NCBI GenBank assembly: GCA_040755615.1
Contig: JBFMAL010000002.1
Location: 1 to 64,000 of the forward strand
Direction of reading: 5' to 3'
Length of the DNA: 64,000 bases
Source of the DNA: DYEP01 sp040755615
GTDB lineage: Bacteria; Bacillota; Sulfobacillia; DUSP01; DYEP01
The number at the start of each line of letters is the position of its first letter. The stretch's first letter is position 1. Below, piece after piece: positions 1 to 7,749 of the stretch. The position numbers and the translations under genes were made by a program. The notes beneath the pieces were generated by a model. That model did not search any database, was not told where the DNA came from, and saw only the letters and a program-made list of their open reading frames with translations.

Positions 1-241
1 CGAACCTCCCTTTCAGGAATTTCTTCATCATGGCTTCGTCTATCCAGGCGCCATATCTAAACCAGAAAAGGCGGTGGATGGTCATGACTGCGTTCCAAAC
101 CCTGGCGGATTCTCGTTGAATGCTTCGCGCCAGTTCTTCTTCATAAGGTTTTAGCCGTAGGGGAAATTTTTCCACCAACACATCGCCCTGCTGTTGTCTT
201 TTACCTTTTTTAGCTACCGTATCGCGTTTTAACTTACTCAT
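1..241 (-). CDS. tnpB: IS605-type TnpB, N-terminal part, runs off window
   Basis: Reading the minus strand from an ATG at 241 gives 80 residues with no stop, starting MSKLKRDTVAKKGKRQQQG and continuing to the window edge. The stretch with LRLKPYEEELARSIQRESA followed by VWNAVMTIHRLFW resembles the N-terminal wedge region of TnpB, the RNA-guided nuclease of IS200/IS605 elements. Its ATG overlaps the end of the tnpA remnant, the usual IS605 layout. The RuvC catalytic residues and the omegaRNA/right end lie outside the window, so activity cannot be judged. Confidence 0.8.
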   Translation of the reverse strand, partial: MSKLKRDTVAKKGKRQQQGDVLVEKFPLRLKPYEEELARSIQRESARVWNAVMTIHRLFWFRYGAWIDEAMMKKFLKGRF

Positions 242-650
242 CCTCTTTCACCCCCTTCCGGGAAGATTTTTGGGCTTCAATGTATCTGCGGATAGTTTTA
301 CTGACACTTCCTGCAGTGCCAATATAGTAGCCCTGCTCCAGAGACCGCTGCCCCAGAAGTATTTCTTCTTTAGGCCCGGGAATGTGGTAAATACTCTGTT
401 GGCAGAGATACTTTTAAGGCATCTTACAATTTCTGTGGGAACAACGGTTGGCGGGGCTGAAAGAAAGACGTGCAGGTGATCCGGCATCGCTTCCATCTGA
501 ATCAGGGTATACCTGTAAGTATCGCAATTTTCTCAATGCTACTTTTAATCACTTCCTCGCTTTTACCCAGTATCACCCTATAACGGTACTTAGAACAAAT
601 ACGATGTGGTAATTGATGCTGCAGACGCAATGGTTTGTTTTCCGTTCCAT
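234..650 (-). pseudogene. tnpA: IS200/IS605 TnpA transposase (HUH, Y1), frameshifted
   Basis: The pieces read in order MERKTNHCVCSINYHIVFV, then KYRYRVILGKSEEVIKSSIE, then MEAMPDHLHVFLSAPPTVVP, then GYYIGTAGSVSKTIRRYIEA. They carry the HUH motif (HLH) and the Tyr region of Y1 single-strand transposases. Moving between pieces needs a frame change near 595, near 509 and near 330, so the gene cannot make one protein as it stands. The normal length of about 135-140 residues is otherwise preserved and the end overlaps the tnpB start. It is either a recent pseudogene or a stretch with base-calling errors; three independent shifts favour decay. Confidence 0.85.
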
Positions 651-689
651 GGCAAATTATATCACGAGAACAAGTGTTTGGGTATCTCA

Positions 690-760
690 TTGAGCCGCCC
701 TAACGGGCGACGCCCCTTTCACCCCACCCCACAAGCGGGTGGGTTTTCAGGGGCGGGTTT
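690..760 (-). repeat. IS200/IS605 left-end hairpins
   Basis: Two perfect hairpins lie just upstream of the tnpA start: CGCCC/GGGCG at 696-709 with a 4-nt loop, and CCCACCC/GGGTGGG at 723-743 with a 7-nt loop. Subterminal hairpins that TnpA binds as single-stranded DNA are typical of this family. The exact cleavage site and element boundary cannot be fixed from one copy. The remainder up to 1026 shows no gene. Confidence 0.55.
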
Positions 761-1026
761 CTATAAAAATGGTAGCCCATGTGTATACTGCTGTTTCTGA
801 CTGCTTCCATCGCTTTCCGCAATGGACAGTAGCATATAGCAAGGGGGGGCGTCAGAACTCCTCTTCTTTTGTTTCGCGGGTCCGGACGGCCCCAGGAGCT
901 TAACCACACGCTCCCTCAGCAGCCACTCCTGTTGCCGGAAGCGCCTGCGCAGCGGGGGGGATACGCCCGCTTAAGTTGCATGAAACGACCGGGCCGGGAC
1001 AACATAACGGGTGGAGGTGGTATGCG

Positions 1027-1551
1027 TTGAAACAAACGAGCAGGTGGGTGCTTTGGTCCTTGCTGGTCGCAATGATCATTACAGCCTATTCACTGGCGAG
1101 GCCGCCCGCAGCGCCCGCAGTATCGGCCACTACCACGGAGTACATCCCGCCGAGACCGCATGATGAGAAAGTGCTGGAGGAGATCACACCCATCGCCATA
1201 CTGGTCGCATCTGCAGCCTACCAAACGTTTGCTAGCGATAAACCTGCAGCCTCCGCCATGCAGTATTTAAACGATGATGTGCTGTCCTGGGTCGAGGAGA
1301 TGATTACATCGCCTTACCGGGATGCGTTCCTCGATGCGATGGCAGGACACCCTATCACCCGGCAGCTGGTGGACGAGGTACTGAACGATCGGCAGAAGCT
1401 GGCCATAGCACAGGAGCTGTACGACATGACATCGGTACAGCAGGTGATCGCTGACTTTTCCCGGCTCCCCGGGTTCCGCCCCGCAGTCAGGCAGGTGCTC
1501 GATGCGCACCCCGCGCTCATGGAAGCATATACCGCAGTAGCCCGACACTAA
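1027..1551 (+). CDS. Exported or membrane-anchored protein of unknown function
   Basis: This encodes 174 residues. I chose TTG 1027 because GGAGGTGG lies just upstream (about 1012-1019) and the product then opens with a typical signal or anchor segment (MKQTSRWVLWSLLVAMIITA). A proline-rich linker (RPPAAPAV, YIPPRPHDEK) precedes an alpha-helical, soluble domain of about 120 residues with no motif I recognise. It stands alone between the IS200 end and tyrosine phenol-lyase. It is probably an extracytoplasmic protein, function unknown. Confidence 0.65.
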   Translation: MKQTSRWVLWSLLVAMIITAYSLARPPAAPAVSATTTEYIPPRPHDEKVLEEITPIAILVASAAYQTFASDKPAASAMQYLNDDVLSWVEEMITSPYRDAFLDAMAGHPITRQLVDEVLNDRQKLAIAQELYDMTSVQQVIADFSRLPGFRPAVRQVLDAHPALMEAYTAVARH

Positions 1552-1916
1552 AACAGGAAAAACCGACAAGATGTCGAAGGAATAGTTGCCGCTTCTTGGT
1601 TTCTCCGGACATACGGCTGTCTGAAAAAGGCGTCTGGCAGGCCGTATTCATGGGGTCGCAGGAGGTGTCACTAACTCCGCTTGTCTTTGCAGGACCGCTT
1701 CACGACTACAGGGCGAAAGCCTTCGCCCCACGCCGTTGAGGCGGTGTTTTCCCGTCCGGGCGAAATCCCCGGAGAGAAGGCCTCCCTAATATCGAGGCCC
1801 GCTTCCAGGCGGGTAAATCTTATCCAGAAAGGAGCCAATACCTGGTCGAGGGAGGCCGGCCTTACAACGACCGACATCTGCTCGGGCGCTGTGAGGTTTG
1901 AAGCCAGGTCGGATTC
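1552..1916 (+). other. Gene-free leader region upstream of tpl
   Basis: No convincing gene lies in these 365 bases. Several self-complementary stretches are visible, such as GGGCGAA/TTCGCCC at 1711-1728 and GCCCGC/GCGGGT at 1797-1812. An in-frame 81-codon stretch (1681-1926) overlaps the tpl start but has no ribosome site and no recognisable sequence. The region may be a structured 5' leader; no known riboswitch consensus was recognised. Confidence 0.3.
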
Positions 1917-3305
1917 ATGCGTGTAAAGAACCGGGTCCAGGCAGAACCGTACAAGATCAAGATGGTCGAGCCCATCAAGATGACCACGCGCGAGTACCGT
2001 GAAAAGGCGATAAAGGAGGCGGGTTACAACACCTTCCTGCTCAAATCCGAAGACGTGTACATCGACCTTTTGACCGACAGCGGCACCTCGGCTATGAGCG
2101 ACTGGCAGTGGTCTGGCCTGATGTGGGGCGATGAAGCGTACGCAGGCAGCCGGAGCTGGTTTCACATGGAACAGGCGGTCCGGGAGGTGTATGGATTTCG
2201 CTACGTCGTCCCTACTCACCAAGGAAGAGGCGCGGAAAACCTGCTTTCATCTATTACTATCAAGCCGGGCGACTACATCCCTGGCAACATGTACTTCACC
2301 ACCACCCGCGCCCACCAGGAACGAATGGGAGGCACTTTTGTCGACGTCATCATTGACGAGGCCCACGACAGCAAATCCACCCATCCTTTTAAGGGCAATG
2401 TAGACCTTCAAAAGCTGGACGCCCTGGTTACTAAAGTCGGGGCAGACCGGATTCCCTACCTCTCCCTGGCCGTAACGGTCAACATGGCAGGCGGCCAGCC
2501 GGTTTCCATGGCCAATCTGAGAGAAGTGCGGGAGTACTGCACGAACAAAGGGATCCGGATCATGTTCGACGCGACCCGGGCTGTGGAGAACGCCTTCTTC
2601 ATCAAGGAAAGGGAAGAGGGCTACTCTGAAAAGCCCGTCCGGGACATACTCCGGGAAATGATGTCATATGGGGACGGCTGCACCATGAGCGCAAAGAAAG
2701 ACTGCCTGGTGAACATAGGCGGCTTTCTCGCGATGAACGATGAAGACCTCTACCAGAAGGCCAAGGAGCTGGTGGTGCTTTTCGAGGGGATGCCGACTTA
2801 CGGCGGGCTGGCAGGCAGAGACCTCGAGGCCATAGCTCGAGGCATCTACGAGATGATCGACGACGACTACATCGCGCACCGCATCTGGCAGGTGCGCTAC
2901 CTTGGAAACCAGTTGCTCGAAGCGTCTGTGCCCATCCTGCTGCCGATAGGCGGTCACGCCGTGTTTATTGACGCAAAGGAATTCCTGCCCCACATCCCTC
3001 AGGACCAGTTCCCCGCGCAGGCACTCGCTGCCGCGCTGTACGTGGACTCGGGGGTCAGGAGCATGGAAAGAGGCATTGTGAGCGCTGGCAGGAACAAGAA
3101 TACGGGCGAACATAATTACCCAAAACTCGAGCTGGTCCGGCTCACCATCCCCCGGCGGGTATATACCGACAGGCATATGGACGTGGTGGCGGATTCGGTG
3201 ATCACCCTCTTTGAAGAGCGTGACAATGTGAAAGGGCTCGAGATGGTATACGAGCCCCCCACGCTCAGGTTCTTCACAGCGAGATTTCGCCCGCTGGACG
3301 CATAG
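1917..3305 (+). CDS. tpl: Tyrosine phenol-lyase
   Basis: This 462-residue PLP enzyme (EC 4.1.99.2) splits L-tyrosine to phenol, pyruvate and ammonia in the cytoplasm. The sequence aligns end to end with the family. With an offset of four from the Citrobacter enzyme I find Tyr75 in DEAYAGS, Thr128 in YFTTTR, PLP-lysine 261 in SAKKD, Arg385 in RSMERG and the LRFFTARF tail. Thr128 and Arg385 are the residues that set tyrosine phenol-lyase apart from tryptophanase, which has Asp and Ile there. It is monocistronic, with its own terminator. The start ATG has only a weak ribosome site; ATG 1962 is a possible alternative but would lose conserved N-terminal residues. Confidence 0.93.
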   Translation: MRVKNRVQAEPYKIKMVEPIKMTTREYREKAIKEAGYNTFLLKSEDVYIDLLTDSGTSAMSDWQWSGLMWGDEAYAGSRSWFHMEQAVREVYGFRYVVPTHQGRGAENLLSSITIKPGDYIPGNMYFTTTRAHQERMGGTFVDVIIDEAHDSKSTHPFKGNVDLQKLDALVTKVGADRIPYLSLAVTVNMAGGQPVSMANLREVREYCTNKGIRIMFDATRAVENAFFIKEREEGYSEKPVRDILREMMSYGDGCTMSAKKDCLVNIGGFLAMNDEDLYQKAKELVVLFEGMPTYGGLAGRDLEAIARGIYEMIDDDYIAHRIWQVRYLGNQLLEASVPILLPIGGHAVFIDAKEFLPHIPQDQFPAQALAAALYVDSGVRSMERGIVSAGRNKNTGEHNYPKLELVRLTIPRRVYTDRHMDVVADSVITLFEERDNVKGLEMVYEPPTLRFFTARFRPLDA

Positions 3306-3337
3306 TACAAAGGAACAAAGGAGATGAGCCAACTTGC

Positions 3338-3366
3338 CCAGGGCTTTCGCCCTGGTCTTGTTTTTT
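3338..3366 (+). terminator. Rho-independent terminator after tpl
   Basis: A 6-bp stem, CCAGGG (3338-3343) with CCCTGG (3350-3355), is followed by TCTTGTTTTTT. It sits 32 bases after the tpl stop, between tpl and the convergent RsfA-like gene. Confidence 0.8.
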
Positions 3367-4141
3367 ACATCCTCTCGATCTTAACTACCGTGCCAAACTG
3401 GTCAACCTGGTACTTGAGCCTCCGCCCGAAATCTCCAAGAGACGTTACTTTTTCGATACTGGACAGATTTATGAATTCGTTTACTAGAAAGTCCAGTGTA
3501 ATGTACTGGTCTCTTAGCTTTTCCATACGCTGCTCAAGGTTTAATATCTTCTCCCTGAGCCTTTTGTTCTCTTCTTCCAGTTCCTCAAGGGACCCGGATA
3601 CCCCGAGCGATTCGGCTCCATGCTGGGCGAGCCGGGCGAGTTCGGAAAGCCCCTTGAAAAAGGTCTCCACGTCGAACCCCTCGAGGGATTTGGCGTGTAC
3701 AAAGAACGCGGATATGGTGTCCAAAAGGTTGTCAGACCCCCCGTGAGCCTCATGCCCGTGGCTCGCGGTTCTGTAGTACCTCGCTCTTACCGCCACCGGC
3801 GTGCGCCCGAACAGCTGTGCCGCCTGTTCAAACACTTCGTTTATAGAGCGGTTGTACTCCTCTGCCTCCCTGACCATTTCCGCAAGCTTCCTATCTTCTT
3901 CAGGGCTCCAGTTTCTCCCCGGGCCTCTGCCTATCGCATCGTCCTGGGACTCTCTTTCTTTCAATATCTGGTAGTACTTGGCCCGCGTGGTATGCACCGA
4001 AAGTCCCCGCGTCTCCGCGAAGTCCTTCAAGGCCTTCGACAACGAGCCTTTGGAAGCCCTCGACCTTACGAACTCCCAGAGTGCTTCCTTGGTATCTTCA
4101 TCCCAACTCATTCTGGTTTGATGCTGTGCCGTTACAGCCAC
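3365..4141 (-). CDS. RsfA-like Myb/SANT DNA-binding regulator with coiled coil
   Basis: The 258-residue protein has two tryptophan-bearing Myb/SANT-like segments (about residues 13-60 with WDEDTKEALWEFV, and 74-125 with WSPEEDRKLAEMV). A strongly heptad-like coiled coil follows at about 165-215 (LEELEEENKRLREKILNLEQ). This organisation is that of the RsfA family of prespore-specific regulators in Bacillus, where RsfA tunes sigma-F dependent genes. A second-messenger or enzyme domain is absent. It is convergent with tpl and stands alone. Role in sporulation is inferred from the family, not shown here. Confidence 0.75.
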   Translation of the reverse strand: MAVTAQHQTRMSWDEDTKEALWEFVRSRASKGSLSKALKDFAETRGLSVHTTRAKYYQILKERESQDDAIGRGPGRNWSPEEDRKLAEMVREAEEYNRSINEVFEQAAQLFGRTPVAVRARYYRTASHGHEAHGGSDNLLDTISAFFVHAKSLEGFDVETFFKGLSELARLAQHGAESLGVSGSLEELEEENKRLREKILNLEQRMEKLRDQYITLDFLVNEFINLSSIEKVTSLGDFGRRLKYQVDQFGTVVKIERM

Positions 4142-4271
4142 ACCTTACCCCTCCCATCAGCGTCTTAGTAATTGCTGGTTAGAGTATATGGAAAGGTGTG
4201 GTTGTTTATACTGCTGTACCGATTCACGTCTGTCTTTTTCGGTATCACTACTTCCACTGCGAATTGGGCGC

Positions 4272-4664
4272 TTATCTTTTCAATGCGGTTCCCTTACTAT
4301 CACGCCTGTCAATGAACGGAGGAGAGCTCGTGATTATGTTTGACATGAACGGATCCCCGGAGTCAAGCCTTCTGGTGAACTCGCTGGTACTGCACTTTAA
4401 GAAATTGATCCCCCTGTCCAGGGTATGTTCAACTTCCCTGACCATTTCAAGCAGGCTGGGGTGATCCACCTCTCCGATTATCAACAAGTTCAGATCTTCT
4501 CCTGGACCGAATAAGTACGCCCTTTCAAGTCCTGGCAGCTTCGACAGTGTTCTCTTCAGCCGCCTAAAAGCAGGACCTGTTTTGACATAGCTACCGTTTT
4601 TCGTGGAGCCCTTCAGCGCCGTATTAGGTAAACCTGTGCGAAGTCCTCCCTTTTTGCAAGACAC
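4272..4664 (-). pseudogene. Decayed nucleotidyltransferase-type protein (MarR/ArsR-associated family)
   Basis: The C-terminal part matches the widespread small NTase-domain proteins: LSKLPGLERAYLFG, then LNLLIIGEVDHPSLLEMVRE, then NFLKCSTSEFTRRLDSGDPF. Intact relatives have a GSxARGxxxxxSDID catalytic loop between the first two segments; here it is cut down to FGPGEDLNL, so both metal-binding acids are not in place. The N-terminal 35 residues are not family-like and no winged-helix domain precedes it. It is probably a remnant that lost its helix-turn-helix and active site, although an open frame of 130 codons remains. Confidence 0.55.
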
Positions 4665-5164
4665 AGGTCTAGCCTCCCTCCGCCAAGCCCTTTCCTTCCA
4701 TATTCTGTCTCCATGGTACCATATTTTGCCACCCTGTGCAATATGTAGCCTTAAGAAACAGTGGGAACTGCCAAGAAATCTTCGACGGAGTTTGCATATG
4801 AGGGGAACTCACGTAATAAGCCGGTGACATAATTACACATCCCCAGGGAACATGAATAAGTCCGGGTTGGCAAACGTCCGGTGGGATTGGGCGGCTCGCA
4901 CCACTGCAAGGGTTCGGGATTCCATGTTCCGAGTAATTGCAGCAGCATCATCGGCAACGGCATGCAGGCACAGCCGCAGATCCCAGCATTTGCCACTCAT
5001 GCTGACTGCCGTCGATGAGATCCCCCATGCAAAGCATAGGCTTACGGGACTAGATTCAATCTTCTGCACCGGTGCGGCAAGGGAAGACGGGCTCCGGGAG
5101 ATCTTTCTTAGACTTTTTCAAGGCGACGGTATTACAGCACGATCACACATTGGCATGCAGTCTC
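4665..5164 (+). other. Gene-free stretch upstream of the proC leader
   Basis: I see no supported gene in these 500 bases. A 112-codon open stretch at 4852-5190 has biased low-complexity composition (Ala/Arg/Ser-rich), no ribosome site and would run into the proC promoter, so it is not called. Confidence 0.5.
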
Positions 5165-5193
5165 TTGACCTGTACCAGTTGAGGTGTTAAAAT
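5165..5193 (+). promoter_or_regulatory. Sigma-A type promoter of proC
   Basis: TTGACC (5165-5170) and TAAAAT (5188-5193) are separated by exactly 17 bases, directly in front of the T-box leader. Transcription would start near 5200. Confidence 0.75.
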
Positions 5194-5199
5194 GGAGCA

Positions 5200-5445
5200 A
5201 ACGGTGAAGAAGGGAAATAGTAAGGTGGTATTTCGGCGTCACAGAGAGCGGGCCGGGTGCTGAAAGGTCCGCCGTCAGAGCCCCTGAAACCCGTCCCGGA
5301 GCTGCGCGGGAGGACCGCGCCGGAGCCCTACCGTTAATCCAGGGAGGTTGCTCACGTCGGCAGCCGAGAGAGGTAAACCGTTCCGGTTTAATGAGGGTGG
5401 TACCGCGAGATATTCGCCCCTTTCGTTCGGGGGCGTTTTTGTTTC
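5200..5445 (+). promoter_or_regulatory. T-box riboswitch, proline specifier (CCC), controls proC
   Basis: The antiterminator T-box ATGAGGGTGGTACCGCGAG lies at 5391-5409, and a terminator CGCCCC/GGGGCG plus T-run follows at 5414-5443. Stem I landmarks are present: GAAGAAGGGAAATAGTAAGG near the start, AGAGAGC at 5233, and GAAACCC then GTCCCGGAGC. In alignment with known leaders (specifier after GAA, before the CCCGGAGC arm) the specifier codon is CCC at 5290-5292, a proline codon. Uncharged tRNA-Pro would permit read-through into proC, which makes proline. Confidence 0.9.
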
Positions 5446-5500
5446 CCATCCGGAAGGCCTCTCAGGAGCTGCAATCTAACTCTAGCAGGGAGGCGTCAGC

Positions 5501-6343
5501 ATGGAAGAGCGCATCGCAGTACTTGGGTTTGGAGTCATGGGAGAAGCCCTGGTCAAGAGCATGGTGTCATCAGGAGTTACCAGCAAGGAGAAACTGGTGG
5601 TGACGGACGCATCGCCCGAGAGGCTGAAAGCGGCGTCGCAATATGGCCTTGAGGCTACGTCTAGCAATGCACACGCGGTATCCGGGGCTGACGTGGTCAT
5701 CATCGCGGTCAAACCGCAGAACGTTCCAGCTCTAGCAGAAGAGATCAGGACTTCCCTGGATAAGCAGACCGTCATTTCTATCGCTGCGGGGATCAGCACG
5801 GCCTACCTGGAGGACGCACTGGGAGTCTTGCCCATCATCAGAGTGATGCCTAACATTTGTTGTACGGTGTCAAGAGGAGTACTCGCTGTCAGCCGTGGGA
5901 GATACGTCCAGCCCAATCACATGGAAACCGCAACCCGCCTGCTCGGACCGTCCGGTCAGGTGATCCCCGTCCAGGAGACCCTGATGGACGGTGTCACCGG
6001 GCTTTCTGGCAGCGGCCCAGCGTTCATGTTTGTTGTACTTGAAGCCCTGGCTGATGCAGGCGTCAGGGTAGGGTTTGACCGAAGGACATCGATGCAGATG
6101 GCTGCCTGGACCATGCTGGGATCCGCCGAGCTCGTGCTCGGATCGGGCAAGCACCCCGCCGAGCTAAAAGACATGGTCACATCGCCGGGCGGAACAGCCA
6201 TCGCCGGTATCCACGCACTGGAGAAAGCAGGCCTCAGAGCGGCCATCATGGATGCAGTGAACGTGGCCACCGAACGCTCCGCCGAGCTGGGCCAGAGGGC
6301 GGCATCTCACAGAACGCTCGGTACGAAGAGAGCAACGAGATGA
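5501..6343 (+). CDS. proC: Pyrroline-5-carboxylate reductase
   Basis: This 280-residue NAD(P)H enzyme (EC 1.5.1.2) performs the last step of proline synthesis. The Rossmann motif GFGVMGEAL (residues 8-16), the segment VIIAVKPQNV near 65, and the C-terminal signature LSGSGPAF with TSPGGTAIAG are all present. GGGAGGC precedes the ATG by seven bases. It is under the proline T-box and monocistronic; proB/proA are not in the window. Confidence 0.95.
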   Translation: MEERIAVLGFGVMGEALVKSMVSSGVTSKEKLVVTDASPERLKAASQYGLEATSSNAHAVSGADVVIIAVKPQNVPALAEEIRTSLDKQTVISIAAGISTAYLEDALGVLPIIRVMPNICCTVSRGVLAVSRGRYVQPNHMETATRLLGPSGQVIPVQETLMDGVTGLSGSGPAFMFVVLEALADAGVRVGFDRRTSMQMAAWTMLGSAELVLGSGKHPAELKDMVTSPGGTAIAGIHALEKAGLRAAIMDAVNVATERSAELGQRAASHRTLGTKRATR

Positions 6344-6351
6344 ACCAGTCA

Positions 6352-6377
6352 GGGAGCAGGTCGTATCGCCTGCTCCC
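6352..6377. terminator. Hairpin between convergent proC and macro-domain gene
   Basis: A perfect 9-bp stem GGGAGCAGG/CCTGCTCCC with an 8-nt loop sits in the 36-base gap between two convergent genes. The T-runs on both sides are poor, so it may act as a weak two-way terminator. Confidence 0.5.
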
Positions 6378-6379
6378 GT

Positions 6380-6904
6380 TCATTCCACCCGCCGGGCGCC
6401 TTTTACGAACTCCGCGTAGGCCTGCTCATTGAACAGTACGAATCGCACGAGCCGAAGGCGCGGGCAGTCGTCAAGTGCGTCCCTGCAGGCGCTCACCATG
6501 ATCTCGCCGGCACGCTCGAGAGGAAATCCTCCCACCCCAGTCCCGAGCGCAGGAAACGACATGCTCGCGATCTTAAGCTCCTTGGCTTTTTCCATGCACG
6601 ACCTGGTGGCCTTCGAGATGAAATCCTCCGACGTTACAAGGTCCTGTCCCATGACAGCAGCGTGAATCACGTATCGCGCCTTGAGCCTGCCCGCAGAGGT
6701 GACCCTGGCCGAGCCTATGCAGGCCGGGCCTCCGCTGACGGCCTCGCGCTCGATCTCCTCGCCCCCGCAACGCTTTATGGCGCCCGCCACGCCCGCTCCC
6801 ATCCAAAAGTGGTTATTAGCCGCGTTCACTATGGCATCAACGTCTTCTTCGGTAATATCACCTACGACGAACTCAAACTCCGTATTACCGAATCTTCTCT
6901 TCAC
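6380..6904 (-). CDS. Macro-domain protein (ADP-ribose binding / deacetylase family)
   Basis: The protein of about 174 residues is a single macro domain. Motifs seen are VVGDITEEDVDAIVNAANN (start of the ADP-ribose pocket), GAGVAGAI and PALGTGVGGFP (phosphate loop). Family members bind ADP-ribose and many hydrolyse O-acetyl-ADP-ribose or remove ADP-ribose from proteins. I placed the start at GTG 6904, behind AAAGGA; a TTG at 6934 would add ten residues. It follows the PHP gene by under 40 bases on the same strand and is probably the last cistron of the serine T-box operon. A NAD-metabolite role for it there is not evident. Confidence 0.85.
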   Translation of the reverse strand: MKRRFGNTEFEFVVGDITEEDVDAIVNAANNHFWMGAGVAGAIKRCGGEEIEREAVSGGPACIGSARVTSAGRLKARYVIHAAVMGQDLVTSEDFISKATRSCMEKAKELKIASMSFPALGTGVGGFPLERAGEIMVSACRDALDDCPRLRLVRFVLFNEQAYAEFVKGARRVE

Positions 6905-6942
6905 CGAAACCACGTCCTTTCGTGAGAAAGCCAAACCTCACG

Positions 6943-7749
6943 TTAGCCGATGGAGACCACCCGGCCAGGGTATCTCTGCGTCAGGCCAGACATACTCTGC
7001 TCAAGATGAAAACCGAGTTCACCTGGTGAATGCGCATCCGAGCTGAGGCATATGCTCATCCCCAGCGCCGCAGCACTGTCCAGCACGAGCGCTCTGGGGT
7101 ACGCCTCCCGTGTGGGCTTTCGGAGTCCTCCAGTATTCAGTTCGATTACCATCCCGCGCTCCGCGGCCAGACGCAAGATCTCTGTCACTTCATCCCATTC
7201 TTCGTATCCGGAGTCGCAAGTTCCTGCCGCGCGGAACACATCCAGGTGACCGAGTACGTCAAAAAGGCCTGTGGATACCATCTCACGCAGGATCCCGAAG
7301 TAGCGGCGGATCTTATCGCGGCAGGGAGGAGGGAAACGCCCGGATACATCATCAAAAGGCTCTTCCCCGTCCCAGTGCACAGAGCCTATAACCATATCCC
7401 AAGGATGCTCGCTCAGTAATTTCTCAATCCTGCGCTCCTTGCCGCGCACGTAGTCCACCTCCAGTCCGACCTTCACCGGTACGCCAGACTCCCGGAATTG
7501 GTCAGACCAGCGGATATACTGGTCCAGTGTATAAAGGCAGCGCTCCGTCGCCCAAGCAATATCAAGGATGCCTTTTGCTTCTCTAAAAATGTAGGAGTGT
7601 TCGGTGAACACGGGGATCCAGCCCTTTTGTTCTATGGCCTCCATCCACTCGTCTTGTTGCCTCCCGGTGTAAGCGCCCAACAGGTGGACGTGGTGATCGT
7701 ACCTCGCATTAAAGGCTGATGTAATGGGCGTCCACAATGCCATCGACAT
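6943..7749 (-). CDS. PHP-family phosphatase (HisJ-like), candidate phosphoserine phosphatase
   Basis: The 268-residue product has the PHP metal ligands in order: YDHHVHLLGAYTG near residue 15, a histidine in EHSYIFRE, GLEVDYV, GSVHWD, a histidine in GHLDVFR and SSDAHSPGELG near the C-terminus. The nearest known family is histidinol-phosphatase HisJ/HisK. I set the start at ATG 7749 because GAGGAG lies eight bases upstream; this overlaps the serA end by 41 bases, implying translational coupling. No his genes are near. Being the third gene after an aminotransferase and serA under a serine T-box suggests it supplies the missing phosphoserine phosphatase step; this is inference. Confidence 0.85.
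   Translation of the reverse strand: MSMALWTPITSAFNARYDHHVHLLGAYTGRQQDEWMEAIEQKGWIPVFTEHSYIFREAKGILDIAWATERCLYTLDQYIRWSDQFRESGVPVKVGLEVDYVRGKERRIEKLLSEHPWDMVIGSVHWDGEEPFDDVSGRFPPPCRDKIRRYFGILREMVSTGLFDVLGHLDVFRAAGTCDSGYEEWDEVTEILRLAAERGMVIELNTGGLRKPTREAYPRALVLDSAAALGMSICLSSDAHSPGELGFHLEQSMSGLTQRYPGRVVSIG

Noticed and set aside
1681..1926. 81-codon frame overlapping the tpl start as a possible leader peptide
   Set aside because: No ribosome site and no regulatory codon pattern such as repeated Tyr or Trp codons.
1671..2222. 183-codon minus-strand frame opposite tpl
   Set aside because: It lies antisense to a well-supported gene and has no domain; a shadow frame.
1917..3305. Tryptophanase instead of tyrosine phenol-lyase
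   Set aside because: Thr128 and Arg385 (Citrobacter Thr124 and Arg381) are the tyrosine phenol-lyase states.
4852..5190. 112-codon plus-strand frame before proC
   Set aside because: Low-complexity composition, no ribosome site, and its end runs through the proC promoter.
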